In this document: one piece after another, positions 26,736-35,171 of the stretch
Position numbering within the stretch: the stretch's first letter is position 1
How the letters are laid out: the number at the start of each line of letters is the position of its first letter
Assembly: GCF_030504955.1 (NCBI RefSeq)
Contig: NZ_JAUKTR010000003.1
Span: 62,001-126,000 of the forward strand
From: Peiella sedimenti
GTDB taxonomy: Bacteria; Pseudomonadota; Alphaproteobacteria; Caulobacterales; Caulobacteraceae
Direction: 5' to 3'
DNA: 64,000 bases
Notes under the pieces: model-generated
What the model was told of the DNA's origin: nothing
Database searches by the model: none
The model's input: the letters and a program-made list of their open reading frames with translations, nothing else
Translations under genes and position numbers: made by a program

Positions 26736-28027
26736 CCATAGACGCGCCCGAGAACCCGCAGCCGGCCCCGCCCGAGCCCGCCACACCAGGCGGCGGCCAC
26801 GAGAGCCCCTGGAAGATCCGCGACTTCCGCCTGCTGTGGCTGGGGCGGGTGCTGGCCGTGCTGGCCATCCAGATCCAGTCGGCGGCCCTGTTGTGGCAGG
26901 TGTACGAGATCGCCCGGCGCGACCATCCCATCGAGGAGGCCAGCCTCTATCTGGGCCTGGTGGGCCTGGCGCAGTTCATCCCCCTGCTGGCCTTCACACT
27001 GCCGGCGGGCGCCATGGCCGACCGGCGCGACCGCAAGCTGACGGTCATGCTGTCGATCCTGGTCGAGGGCGGCTGCGCCCTGGCCTATCTGGCGATGGCC
27101 TTGCACGGCGAGCCGCCCCTGTGGGGGCTGCTGGCGGTGGCCACGGTGTTCGGCGCGGCGCGGGCCTTCCTGGCGCCGGCCAGCCAGGCCTTCTTGCCGC
27201 GCGTGGTGGGGCGCAAGGCTCTGCCGCCCGCCATCGCCGCCCAGTCCATCGCCTTTCAAACCGGGGCCATCGCCGGACCGGCCGCCGGTGGGCTGATCCT
27301 GGGCGTCTCGGTGCCCTTCGCCTACGCCACGGCCCTGGCCCTGTTCATCGCCGCCTTCGCCCTGTTCCTGCTGATCCGCACCTCGGGCAAGCCCGATCCG
27401 GACGCCGGACTCCAGCCCCGTCTGGAGGCTGTGCGCGAGGGGCTGGCCTATGTCTGGCGCACCAAGCTGGTCCTGGGAGCCATCTCGCTCGACCTGGTGG
27501 TGGTCATGCTGGCCGGCGTGGCGCTGCTGACCCCCATCTTCGCGCGCGACATCCTGCATGTGGGCCCCGAAGGCTTCGGCCTGTTGCGCGCGGCCTTCGG
27601 GGTCGGGGCTCTCAGCATGGCCATCTACCTGTCGCGCTATCCCATCGTGCGGCGAGGAGGGGCTTGGATGTTCGCCGCGGTGGCCGTGTTCGGCGTCTGC
27701 ACCCTGGGCTTCGGCCTGTCCAAGATCGCCTGGCTGAGCGCGGCGCTGCTGTTCATCGGCGGGGCCGCCGACATGATCAGCGTCAACATCCGCCAGACCC
27801 TGATCCAGCTGGCCACGCCCGATCACATGCGGGGGCGGGTCAGCTCGGTGTCCATGCTGTTCATCGGCGCGTCCAACGAGCTGGGAGAAGCCTATTCGGG
27901 CCTGATGGTGCGGCTGCTGGGACCGATCACCGCGGCGGTGTTCGGCGGCTGCGCGGCCCTGGCCGCCACGGTGGGCTGGGCCCGGATGTTCCCCTCGCTG
28001 AGGCGGGCGGACCGGCTGGACGGCTGA
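26732..28027 (+). CDS. MFS transporter, EntS/MFS_3-like exporter
   Basis: 431 residues from GTG 26732, twelve predicted helices. Motif A-like loop G-A-M-A-D-R-R-D-R-K between helices 2 and 3 and a large middle loop. An N-terminal extension of about 25 residues is rich in proline and acid. Layout resembles the enterobactin-exporter/MFS_3 group. Coupled to the cupin gene. A palindrome resembling a Fur site begins 6 bases after its stop and probably belongs to the next gene. Confidence 0.85.
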   Translation: MTIDAPENPQPAPPEPATPGGGHESPWKIRDFRLLWLGRVLAVLAIQIQSAALLWQVYEIARRDHPIEEASLYLGLVGLAQFIPLLAFTLPAGAMADRRDRKLTVMLSILVEGGCALAYLAMALHGEPPLWGLLAVATVFGAARAFLAPASQAFLPRVVGRKALPPAIAAQSIAFQTGAIAGPAAGGLILGVSVPFAYATALALFIAAFALFLLIRTSGKPDPDAGLQPRLEAVREGLAYVWRTKLVLGAISLDLVVVMLAGVALLTPIFARDILHVGPEGFGLLRAAFGVGALSMAIYLSRYPIVRRGGAWMFAAVAVFGVCTLGFGLSKIAWLSAALLFIGGAADMISVNIRQTLIQLATPDHMRGRVSSVSMLFIGASNELGEAYSGLMVRLLGPITAAVFGGCAALAATVGWARMFPSLRRADRLDG

Positions 28028-28032
28028 TCTGC

Positions 28033-28053
28033 TATTGCGAGCCGCTTGCAATA
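28033..28053 (+). promoter_or_regulatory. 21-bp palindrome, candidate Fur/Irr-type operator
   Basis: TATTGCGAG-CCG-CTTGCAATA is a 21-bp inverted repeat with 9 of 10 base pairs matched around a central C. It contains TGCGA-N5-TTGCA, the geometry of alphaproteobacterial Fur boxes. Its right half overlaps a -35-like TTGCAA (28046-28051); a weak -10-like TAGGGT lies 16 bases on (28068-28073). It starts 47 bases before the lipoprotein end of the leader, at ATG 28100. Confidence 0.55.
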
Positions 28054-28099
28054 ACGGTTCGGAGCGCTAGGGTCCGGGCGATAGTTCGGAGAGGCCGCC

Positions 28100-28876
28100 A
28101 TGACCACTTTTCACGCCAAGACCTGGACCCGCCTGGGCCTGGCCCTGACCCTCAGCGCGGGCCTCGCGGCCTGCGGCGGCGAAGGGGGTGAACCGGGCGC
28201 TACGGCCGAAGGCGGCGAGGGCGGGGCCGAACGGGGCGCCTCCGCTCCTGTGGGCGAGGGCGGCGAAGGCGGTGCCGAAGGCGGCGCTGCGGGCGAAGCC
28301 GGCGCCCAGGCCGCCTATGCCGCGGTGGCGCCGGAAAGCCGCCAGGCCCTGCGCATCGCCCATCTCAAGGGCTTCTTCCTGGTGGCCAAGGAGTCGGCCC
28401 GGGTGGAGGGTCCGGAGGCCGCCGCCGCTCTGGTGGGTCAAGGCCTGCTTGAGGTTTACGATCCGCAGAAGGCGCGCTTCGAGGGCGTGGACGAAGCCGT
28501 GCTGCGCCGCGCCGCCGAGACGGGCGCGCCGACCGATCTGGACGCCGCTATCCGCGCCCTTGACCAGGCCCAGCAGCGCGCGGGCGGCAGCGGGGCCGAG
28601 GTCGCCAAGGGCATGACCTCCATCGCCGCCGGCCTCTATCGCCACGTCGTCCAGGCGAATGCGGTCGATCCGGTCGAGTACCAGCACGCCTACGGCGCCG
28701 CCCTGGCCGCCCGCGACGCCGCCAAGGGCGCCGAAGCCGCGCCCGCCCGCGCCGACATCGAACGTTTTGTGGCTCTATGGCCCTCGGTGACGGCGCCGGA
28801 GCAGCCGTCGGCCGCCACGCCCTATTCTCAGGTCCAGGCCCAGGCCTCGCGCATCGAGCTGGCCCTGGCGGAATGA
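28100..28876 (+). CDS. Gly/Glu-rich lipoprotein of unknown function
   Basis: 258 residues with a signal peptide and lipobox L-A-A-C (C25). The next 45 residues are a low-complexity G-E-G-G / G-A-E-G-G repeat; the rest (about 75-258) is mostly helical, including H-L-K-G-F-F-L-V-A-K-E and L-Y-R-H-V-V-Q-A-N-A-V-D-P-V-E-Y-Q-H-A-Y, where the histidines could bind metal. No domain recognised. The upstream palindrome suggests iron-responsive expression, which would fit a role in metal handling, but this is inference. Confidence 0.75.
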   Translation: MTTFHAKTWTRLGLALTLSAGLAACGGEGGEPGATAEGGEGGAERGASAPVGEGGEGGAEGGAAGEAGAQAAYAAVAPESRQALRIAHLKGFFLVAKESARVEGPEAAAALVGQGLLEVYDPQKARFEGVDEAVLRRAAETGAPTDLDAAIRALDQAQQRAGGSGAEVAKGMTSIAAGLYRHVVQANAVDPVEYQHAYGAALAARDAAKGAEAAPARADIERFVALWPSVTAPEQPSAATPYSQVQAQASRIELALAE

Positions 28877-28895
28877 GGTCCCGCTGAGACACTGG

Positions 28896-28946
28896 GGCCG
28901 AAATCTGAGCTTCGCCAGAGTGCGTCCGGCTCAGCCGATTTCGGCC
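28896..28946. other. Strong inverted repeat (15-bp stem with 3-base bulge)
   Basis: GGCCGAAATCTGAGC (28896-28910) pairs with the complement at 28929-28946, interrupted only by an extra GCC at 28934-28936; the loop is 18 bases. It lies 19 bases after the lipoprotein stop and 51 bases before the next gene. No T run follows on either strand, so it is either a rho-dependent end, an RNA-stability element or a protein-binding dyad. Confidence 0.6.
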
Positions 28947-28997
28947 GGGGGTTGTCCCTAGCGACAGGGGCTGAGAAGCGGTGTTACTGTCCTGCGC

Positions 28998-29879
28998 ATG
29001 AGCGAGCCCAACGCCCCCACGCCCCGCAGGCGCAACCCGGTGCGCCGCTTCCTCGTCTTCAGCCTGATCGCCGCTGTGATCGGCGTGCTGCTGGCCGGCG
29101 GCGGCTACTGGGCCTACTGGAATTATTTCGCGCGCTACCGCCCCGTGACCCTGGCCAAGAACCAGGCCGAGATTCAGCGCCTGCTTGAATCCGCCAGCTG
29201 GATCGCGCCGCTGGGCGAGGGCGGCGATCCGGTCTGGGTGGTCACCTACCGCGATTGCGCCAGCTGCCGCGCCTTCGAACGCCAGACCTTCGAGGCCCTG
29301 CGCGACGCGGGCCGACAGCCGCGCGTGATCGTCTTCGCCCGTCCGGACCGCGAGGGCATGGCCCAGTCCACCGCCGCCGAGCGCGCCACGGTGGCCGAGC
29401 TGTGGCTGGCGCGCGATCCCGCCCTGTACCAGCGCTGGACGGCGACTCCGTCGCGCAACTGGACGGCGGCGGGGCTGCAGCCGGCGGACGGCAATCTGGC
29501 CCGCTCGGGCGTGGTCGAGACGGCGCGCGGCTTCGTCGCCCAGCTTGAGGGCCTGCTATCGGGGGCCGGCGTGTCACGAGGCTATCCCATCGTCATCTGG
29601 CGCGACGCCGAAGGTCACATGAAGGCCTGCGCCTGTTCCGACGAGCGGTCCTTCCGCTACCTGCTGGACGACGTGGGCGCGGATCGCCAGACCGAGACGG
29701 CCGAAACGCCCGAGGCGGAGCCGCAGCGGCCCGACCCTCTGGCCCTGCCTGATCTGCCGCCGCCCGAGCCGGCTCCGGGCGCCGAGCCGCAGCAGACCGA
29801 GGAGCCCGCTGACGAGACTCCGTCAGAGCCGCGCGCCGCGCCCCAGCCGCAGCAGACCGAAGACACGGTCTTCTACTGA
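28998..29879 (+). CDS. Membrane-anchored thioredoxin-fold protein
   Basis: 293 residues. Arg-rich N-terminus, one membrane helix (F-S-L-I-A-A-V-I-G-V-L-L-A-G-G-G-Y-W-A), then a thioredoxin-like domain with redox motif C-A-S-C in V-T-Y-R-D-C-A-S-C-R-A-F-E-R-Q-T and a cis-Pro-like G-Y-P-I-V-I-W. A second C-A-C lies after it. The last 65 residues are acidic and Pro/Gln-rich with three repeats (E-P-Q-R-P-D, E-P-Q-Q-T-E, Q-P-Q-Q-T-E); a 16-bp DNA direct repeat at 29785 and 29845 encodes two of them. Partner unknown. Confidence 0.75.
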   Translation: MSEPNAPTPRRRNPVRRFLVFSLIAAVIGVLLAGGGYWAYWNYFARYRPVTLAKNQAEIQRLLESASWIAPLGEGGDPVWVVTYRDCASCRAFERQTFEALRDAGRQPRVIVFARPDREGMAQSTAAERATVAELWLARDPALYQRWTATPSRNWTAAGLQPADGNLARSGVVETARGFVAQLEGLLSGAGVSRGYPIVIWRDAEGHMKACACSDERSFRYLLDDVGADRQTETAETPEAEPQRPDPLALPDLPPPEPAPGAEPQQTEEPADETPSEPRAAPQPQQTEDTVFY

Positions 29880-31046
29880 TCAGTCGGCCAGCAGGTCGGC
29901 GCACACCTCAGCCAGCAGGTCCACGTCCTCGGGATCGTGATACAGGCCAAAGCCGAAGCGGATGACGTCGTCGCGCACGTCGGTGATGACGCTGGCGTTT
30001 TCCAGTATGGCCTGCCACTTGGCCGCCTCGGGGTGTTGGAAGGCCAGGAAGCGCGCCCGCGGCCCCCGCGTCACGGGGTTGAGCAGCACGGCCTCCTTCA
30101 GGGGGCCGGCGCGCCCCGCCTCGGCGGCCGCGGCGAAACGCTGCATCAGGGGTTCGCACCAGGCGCTGATCCCGGCCGTCGTCAGGCCCTGATCGTCCAG
30201 CATGCGCCTGACGCCGTTGAAACGGAACAGCGCCGACGGGTCGAAGGTGGCGCCCCAGAATCGACCGGCGTCCCGCGCATAACCGACGCCGCCTGGCGGC
30301 CCCTGCAGGTCGCCGAACTCGGCGTACCAGCCGGTGATCTCGGGCCGCTCGCCGAAGCCCTCCGGCGCATGCATGAAAGCGCAGCCCTCGCCGGCCATGG
30401 CGTACTTGTAGCCGCCGCCGATGTAGAAGACCCGGTCGGCGATGGCGGACAGGTCGGTGTCGACGGCCATGAAGCCATGGTAGCCGTCGATGACCACCCA
30501 CGGTCCCGCCGGGGTCGACAGCTGGGCCAGCTCGGCCATGCGTCCGAACACCCAGCCGGTGCGGAAGAAGACCTGGCTGACCAGGATCAGGTCGAAGCGC
30601 CCCTCGCGCGCCGCTTTGAGGAAGCGCTCGGCGAAGTCGTGGAACGGCCGGACCGGAACCCGCGTGACCTGAGCCGTGCCCGCCTCCTCCCACGCCTCGG
30701 CCTGTCGGCGGAAGGAGTGGAACTCGCCATCGGTCGACAGGATGCGCACGGGCTTGCGGCGCACCGCCGAGACCAGCCGCACCAGCAGCTCGTGGGTGTT
30801 GGGCGCGAAGACGACGGAGTCGCCTGACGGCAGGCGCAGCTCCTTGGCCACGCTGTCCTGGGCCTCGGGGATGACGTCGGCGAAGATGGGATCCCACTTG
30901 GTGTCGGCCATGGCGGCGGCCAGGTCCCAGGCCTTCATGTGGGCGAAATAGCTGGCGTCGGGCCACAGGTGATGGCTGTGGGCGGCGAAGTGCAGCCTCT
31001 TGGGCGCCGCTTCGAACGCGCGCGAGAACAGGGCTTTGTGGGACAT
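29880..31046 (-). CDS. Class V aminotransferase-fold enzyme, kynureninase-like
   Basis: 388 residues from ATG 31046. PLP enzyme of fold type I; the Schiff-base lysine is in Y-I-G-G-G-Y-K-Y-A-M, close to the T-Y-K-Y-L element of kynureninases, and F-x-F-N-G-V near the substrate site. It lies 8 bases behind kynA, so cleavage of kynurenine to anthranilate is the natural guess. The N-terminal half (H-H-L-W-P-D-A and A-D-T-K-W-D-P-I-F) differs from standard KynU, so another class V activity is possible. Confidence 0.68.
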   Translation of the reverse strand: MSHKALFSRAFEAAPKRLHFAAHSHHLWPDASYFAHMKAWDLAAAMADTKWDPIFADVIPEAQDSVAKELRLPSGDSVVFAPNTHELLVRLVSAVRRKPVRILSTDGEFHSFRRQAEAWEEAGTAQVTRVPVRPFHDFAERFLKAAREGRFDLILVSQVFFRTGWVFGRMAELAQLSTPAGPWVVIDGYHGFMAVDTDLSAIADRVFYIGGGYKYAMAGEGCAFMHAPEGFGERPEITGWYAEFGDLQGPPGGVGYARDAGRFWGATFDPSALFRFNGVRRMLDDQGLTTAGISAWCEPLMQRFAAAAEAGRAGPLKEAVLLNPVTRGPRARFLAFQHPEAAKWQAILENASVITDVRDDVIRFGFGLYHDPEDVDLLAEVCADLLAD

Positions 31047-31054
31047 AGGCCGCC

Positions 31055-31864
31055 TTACAGTTGGGTCCGCAGCGACCACAGCTCGGGAAAGGCGCGCCGC
31101 TCGAGGGTCTTGATCAGGTAGGCCACGCCGGGTGTGCCGCCGGTGCCGGGCTTTCCGCCGATGATGCGCTGCACGGTCAGGACGTGCTTGTGCCGCCAGG
31201 TGATCATGGCGTCGTCCAGATCCATCAGCTTTTCGGCCAGCTGATAGAGGCTCCACCAGCGGTCGGTGTCGCGATAGACGGTCAGCCACAGGGCTTCGAC
31301 GCCGGGGTGGGCCTCGTAGGGCTGGGTGACGTCACGCTTCAGAACCTCGTCCGGAACGGACAGTCCCGCCGCCGCCGCGTGGGCCAGCACGGTGTCGTAG
31401 AGGCTCGGGCTCTCCAGCGCCGCCTCCAGCGCCTTCAGCGCGTCTGGCCGGCCCTCATGGAACTTGAGGAAGGCGCGATCCTTCAGCCCCAGCATGTATT
31501 CCAGCCTGCGGAACTGATCGCTCTGGAAGCCGGACGACGTGCCCAGGGAATCCCGGAACTTCAGATAGTCCGCAGGCGTCATGGTGGTCAGGATGTCCCA
31601 CGACTGGGTCATCACCGCCTGGATGCGCGAGACCCGCGCCATGGACTTGTAGGCCGGGACCAGATCGCCCGCCGCGATCAGCGACTGGGCTAGGCCCAGT
31701 TCGTGAATGATCTGCTTGAGCCACAGCTCCTTTGTCTGGTGGATGATGACGAACAGCATCTCGTCGTGCTGGTCGCTTAGGGGGCGCTGCAAATGGAGCA
31801 GCTCGTCCAGCGCCAGATAAGAGGCGTAGGTCAGGCCGCGGTCGCTGTCGGTGGGTGCGCTCAT
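31055..31864 (-). CDS. kynA: Tryptophan 2,3-dioxygenase
   Basis: Haem enzyme that opens the indole ring of tryptophan to N-formylkynurenine. 269 residues; L-T-Y-A-S-Y-L at the start, H-D-E-M-L-F-V-I-I-H-Q-T-K-E-L-W (distal-side residues) and the proximal haem histidine in T-W-R-H-K-H-V. First step of the kynurenine pathway; the next gene on the strand is kynureninase-like. No kynurenine formamidase is in the window. Confidence 0.96.
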   Translation of the reverse strand: MSAPTDSDRGLTYASYLALDELLHLQRPLSDQHDEMLFVIIHQTKELWLKQIIHELGLAQSLIAAGDLVPAYKSMARVSRIQAVMTQSWDILTTMTPADYLKFRDSLGTSSGFQSDQFRRLEYMLGLKDRAFLKFHEGRPDALKALEAALESPSLYDTVLAHAAAAGLSVPDEVLKRDVTQPYEAHPGVEALWLTVYRDTDRWWSLYQLAEKLMDLDDAMITWRHKHVLTVQRIIGGKPGTGGTPGVAYLIKTLERRAFPELWSLRTQL

Positions 31865-31998
31865 GCCGCATGCTTAAGCCGCGTTGCGCCGCCGGCTCAA
31901 GCCGGGGCGGGACCGGGCTTGCTGAATGAGCAATCTTTCAGGTGACAGCCCAGCTCTAGCATGGCCTTCTCGCCGCCGCTGTTTCAGGAGACCCGCCC

Positions 31999-33861
31999 AT
32001 GCGCCGCGCCCTTCTCACCGCCAGCGTGCTCGCCCTCGCCGTCGCCGTCTCGGGCTGCGCGCACATGGCGGCCGCGCCCGCCGCGCCCGCCGCGCCCGCC
32101 GTCGTCCAGACCCCGGCGCCCGATGCGGCCGCCGAGGACGCTCGACTGACCGCCTTCCTCGACGCCGCCTTCCGCGAGCAGCTGGCGCTCAGCCCCGAAA
32201 GCCTCAGCCAGTTCGGTTCGAAACAGCACAACGACCGGCTCGACGACTATACCCGAGCGGGTTCCGAACAATCCCTGGCCCTGGCCGAGCGCCACCTCGC
32301 GGAGATGCGCCGCCAGTTCGACCCCGCCCGTCTGTCCGAGCAGGGCCGCATCTCGATGGCCCTGTTCGAGGACGGCGTCGCCAACCAGCGCATGTTCCTG
32401 CGCTGGCGGGAGCACAGCTATCTGGTGACCAACAACGGCGCGCCGACCAGCAACATTCCGGTGCTGCTGCTGAACAACCACCCGGTGGCGAACGTGGCCG
32501 ACGCCGAGGCCTACATCTCGCGCCTGCGCGACGTGGAGCGGGTCATGGGCGAGGTCTCGACCGATCTGATGAACCGCCACCGCCAGGGCCTGTCGGCGCC
32601 GGCCCTGGTCTATCCGGCTGTGATCACCGACGCCCGCAACCAGCTGCGCGGGGCGCCCTTCGACAACGGCGAGCCCAGCGTCCTTCTGGCCGACTTCTCC
32701 ACCAAGGTGGACGCGCTGGAAATCCCGGCTGAGGAGAAGGCGCGCCTGAAGGCCGGGGCCGCCGAAGCTCTCTCAGGGCCGTTCCGGCGCGGCTATGAGC
32801 GCATGATCGGGACGCTGGAGACCATCTCCCGCGAAAAGACGGACAATAACGGCGTCTGGGCCCAACCGAACGGACAGGAATTCTATCAGTCTCAGCTGCG
32901 CTTCTTCACCACCACCGATCTGACCGCCGACCAGATTCACGACATCGGCCTGCGCGAGGTGGAGCGCCTGCACCGCGAATTCGAGGCGCTGAAGCAGCGC
33001 GTCGGGTTCGAAGGCACCCTGCAGGAGTTCTTCGAACACGTCCGCACCGATCCGCGCTTCACCTATCCGAATACGGCGGAGGGACGGCAGGCGTACCTGG
33101 ACGACTCCACGCGCCTGATCAATCAGGCCATGGCCGACGCGCCGCGCTTCTTCCACCACCTGCCGCGCGCGCCGCTGGAGGTGCGAGCCGTTGAAGCCTT
33201 CCGCGAGAACACCGCCTCGACCGCCTTCTACGAGCGGCCGACGGCCGACGGATCGAGGCCCGGCGTCTACTACGTGAACCTGCGCGACATGACCCAGGTG
33301 CTGAAGCCCGAGGTGGACGCCACCGCCTACCACGAGGGCGCGCCGGGCCATCACTTCCAGCTGGCCCGCGCCATCGAGCAGGAGGGCCTGCCCCTGTTCC
33401 GGCGCTTCGCCTACTACGGCGCCTACATCGAAGGCTGGGGTCTGTACGCCGAGAAGCTGGCCAGGGAGATGGGCTACTATCAGGACCCGTGGGCCGAGTA
33501 CGGCCGCCTGTCGCTGGAGCTGTGGCGCGCGGGCCGCCTGGTGGTGGACACCGGCATCCACTCCAAGGGCTGGTCGCGGGATCAGGCCATGGACTGGTTC
33601 CGCACCAACATGGCCATGTCCGAGGGCGATGTGGTGCGCGAAATCGATCGCTACATCACCAATCCCGGTCAGGCGACCTGCTACATGATCGGCCAGCTGA
33701 AGATCTTCGAGCTGCGCGCCCGCGCCCAGGCGGCCCTGGGCGACCGGTTCGACATCCGGGACTTCCACGAGGTTGTGCTGGCCTCAGGGCCGGTGCCGTT
33801 GAGCCTTCTGGAGCAGCGGGTCGACGCCTGGATCGCGGCGGGCGGACCTTCGCAGCGGTGA
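31999..33861 (+). CDS. DUF885 family lipoprotein, putative zinc peptidase
   Basis: 620 residues. Signal peptide with lipobox V-S-G-C (C17), then an Ala/Pro linker encoded by a 9-bp tandem repeat. The DUF885 domain fills the rest; Y-H-E-G-A-P-G-H-H-F-Q has the H-E-x-x-x-H metal arrangement characteristic of the family, with downstream Y-I-E-G-W-G-L-Y-A-E supplying the third ligand. Exported dipeptidase or carboxypeptidase activity is likely. CAGGAG precedes ATG 31999; divergent from kynA. Confidence 0.88.
   Translation: MRRALLTASVLALAVAVSGCAHMAAAPAAPAAPAVVQTPAPDAAAEDARLTAFLDAAFREQLALSPESLSQFGSKQHNDRLDDYTRAGSEQSLALAERHLAEMRRQFDPARLSEQGRISMALFEDGVANQRMFLRWREHSYLVTNNGAPTSNIPVLLLNNHPVANVADAEAYISRLRDVERVMGEVSTDLMNRHRQGLSAPALVYPAVITDARNQLRGAPFDNGEPSVLLADFSTKVDALEIPAEEKARLKAGAAEALSGPFRRGYERMIGTLETISREKTDNNGVWAQPNGQEFYQSQLRFFTTTDLTADQIHDIGLREVERLHREFEALKQRVGFEGTLQEFFEHVRTDPRFTYPNTAEGRQAYLDDSTRLINQAMADAPRFFHHLPRAPLEVRAVEAFRENTASTAFYERPTADGSRPGVYYVNLRDMTQVLKPEVDATAYHEGAPGHHFQLARAIEQEGLPLFRRFAYYGAYIEGWGLYAEKLAREMGYYQDPWAEYGRLSLELWRAGRLVVDTGIHSKGWSRDQAMDWFRTNMAMSEGDVVREIDRYITNPGQATCYMIGQLKIFELRARAQAALGDRFDIRDFHEVVLASGPVPLSLLEQRVDAWIAAGGPSQR
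32074..32100 (+). repeat. 9-bp tandem repeat, three copies
   Basis: GCGCCCGCC occurs three times without change (32074-32082, 32083-32091, 32092-32100) inside the DUF885 gene, encoding an Ala-Pro-Ala linker behind the lipid anchor. Copy-number slippage would stay in frame. Confidence 0.85.
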
Positions 33862-33863
33862 GG

Positions 33864-35171
33864 CTAGCGGGGCCAGGTCTCCGGATCGGCCCCCAGCACC
33901 TCTCCAGCCAGGTAGAGCGAACCGCAGATGAGGATGCGTCGCGCGCCTGAAGCCTGCGCCTGATCGAGCGCGTCGCTCACGCCAGTTGCAGACCGGGCGT
34001 TCAGGCCTTCGGCCCGGGCCGCATGGGCCAGCACGGCGGGATCGGCGGCCGATCCGCCTTCTCCAGACGCGCCGAAATCGATGGTCAGCACCGTTGGATC
34101 GAGTCGTCGAAAAGCGCGGAAGAAGCCGCCCGCGTCCTTGCTGGCGAGCATGCCGGTGATGAGGCTCAGAGGTTGCGGGTCGCGCCCCTGCATCTGCTCA
34201 AGCGTGCGCGCCAAGGCCTCGGCGGCGTGGGGATTATGGCCGCCGTCCAGCCACAGCTCGGCCCCGGCCGCCTGCGCCCTACGGCCATATAGCCCCAGGG
34301 TCAGCCGCTGAAGGCGCCCGGGCCAACTCACTGAGGTAAGCCCCTGCTCAATGGCGGCCTCGGGCCAACCCAGCTCCACCGCGCAGGCGACGGCCAGGCC
34401 GGCGTTGTCGATCTGGTGCGGCCCCGGCAGCGCCGGGAGCGGCAGGTCGAGCAGGCGATCGCGTCCCTGAAAGATCAGTCGTCCGCGCTCAGCAAAGGCG
34501 TCCACGTCCACGCCCATCTGCGTCAGGGGCGCGCCCACACGGGCGGCCGCGGTCTCGATGACCCCTTGGGCCTCTTCAGCCTGGCGGGCGATGATGGCGG
34601 GCCGCCCGGCTTTCATAATCCCGGCCTTTTCGCGAGCGATGCCGGAAAGCTCGTTCCCCAGGAACTCGGCGTGATCGTAGTCCACCGGCGTGATCACCGA
34701 CAGCAGCGGCGCCTCGATGACATTGGTGGCGTCCAGCACCCCACCCAGTCCCACCTCAAGGATCAGGAGGTCCGCGGGCGTCTCGGAAAAGGCGAGGAAG
34801 GCGGCCGCCGTGGTGGCCTCGAAGAAGGTCAGGGGCTGATCGCCATTGGCGGCCTCGACCCGGTCAAGCGCCTCAGCCAGCTGGTCGTCGCTGATCAGAT
34901 CGCCCGCCAGCCGGATGCGTTCGTTGAAACGGACCAGATGCGGCGAGGCGTAGACGTGGACCGCCATCCCCGCCGCCTCGGCCATGGCGCGCAGATAGGC
35001 GCAGGTGGAGCCCTTGCCGTTGGTGCCGGCCACGTGGATCACGGGCGGCAGGCGCCTCTCGGGATTCCCAAGCGTCGCCAGCACCCGGCGCATGCGGCCG
35101 AGCGACAGGTCGATGCGCTTGGGATGCAGGGCCTTCAGACGCGCCAGCGCCTGGTCGACGCGGGCGGTCAG
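33864..35171 (-). CDS. folC: Folylpolyglutamate/dihydrofolate synthase
   Basis: Adds glutamate to folates. ATP loop [14 protein letters not shown]-type element ([13 protein letters not shown]) and [12 protein letters not shown] are intact. The first ATG in frame (35093) would cut the conserved lead-in [12 protein letters not shown]. That region is open up to CTG 35171, which overlaps the accD stop as CTGA and has GGAG 6 bases upstream; no ATG, GTG or TTG occurs in frame for about 70 bases before it. A CTG start giving 435 residues is preferred. Convergent with the DUF885 gene. Confidence 0.9.
   Translation of the reverse strand: MTARVDQALARLKALHPKRIDLSLGRMRRVLATLGNPERRLPPVIHVAGTNGKGSTCAYLRAMAEAAGMAVHVYASPHLVRFNERIRLAGDLISDDQLAEALDRVEAANGDQPLTFFEATTAAAFLAFSETPADLLILEVGLGGVLDATNVIEAPLLSVITPVDYDHAEFLGNELSGIAREKAGIMKAGRPAIIARQAEEAQGVIETAAARVGAPLTQMGVDVDAFAERGRLIFQGRDRLLDLPLPALPGPHQIDNAGLAVACAVELGWPEAAIEQGLTSVSWPGRLQRLTLGLYGRRAQAAGAELWLDGGHNPHAAEALARTLEQMQGRDPQPLSLITGMLASKDAGGFFRAFRRLDPTVLTIDFGASGEGGSAADPAVLAHAARAEGLNARSATGVSDALDQAQASGARRILICGSLYLAGEVLGADPETWPR

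Noticed and set aside
28170..28310. CRISPR-like or satellite repeat in the G-E-G-G region
   Set aside because: Irregular GGCGAAGG-type codon repeats inside one reading frame, with no constant spacer length.
28896..28946. Rho-independent terminator
   Set aside because: Strong stem but no T run follows on either strand; listed as an inverted repeat only.
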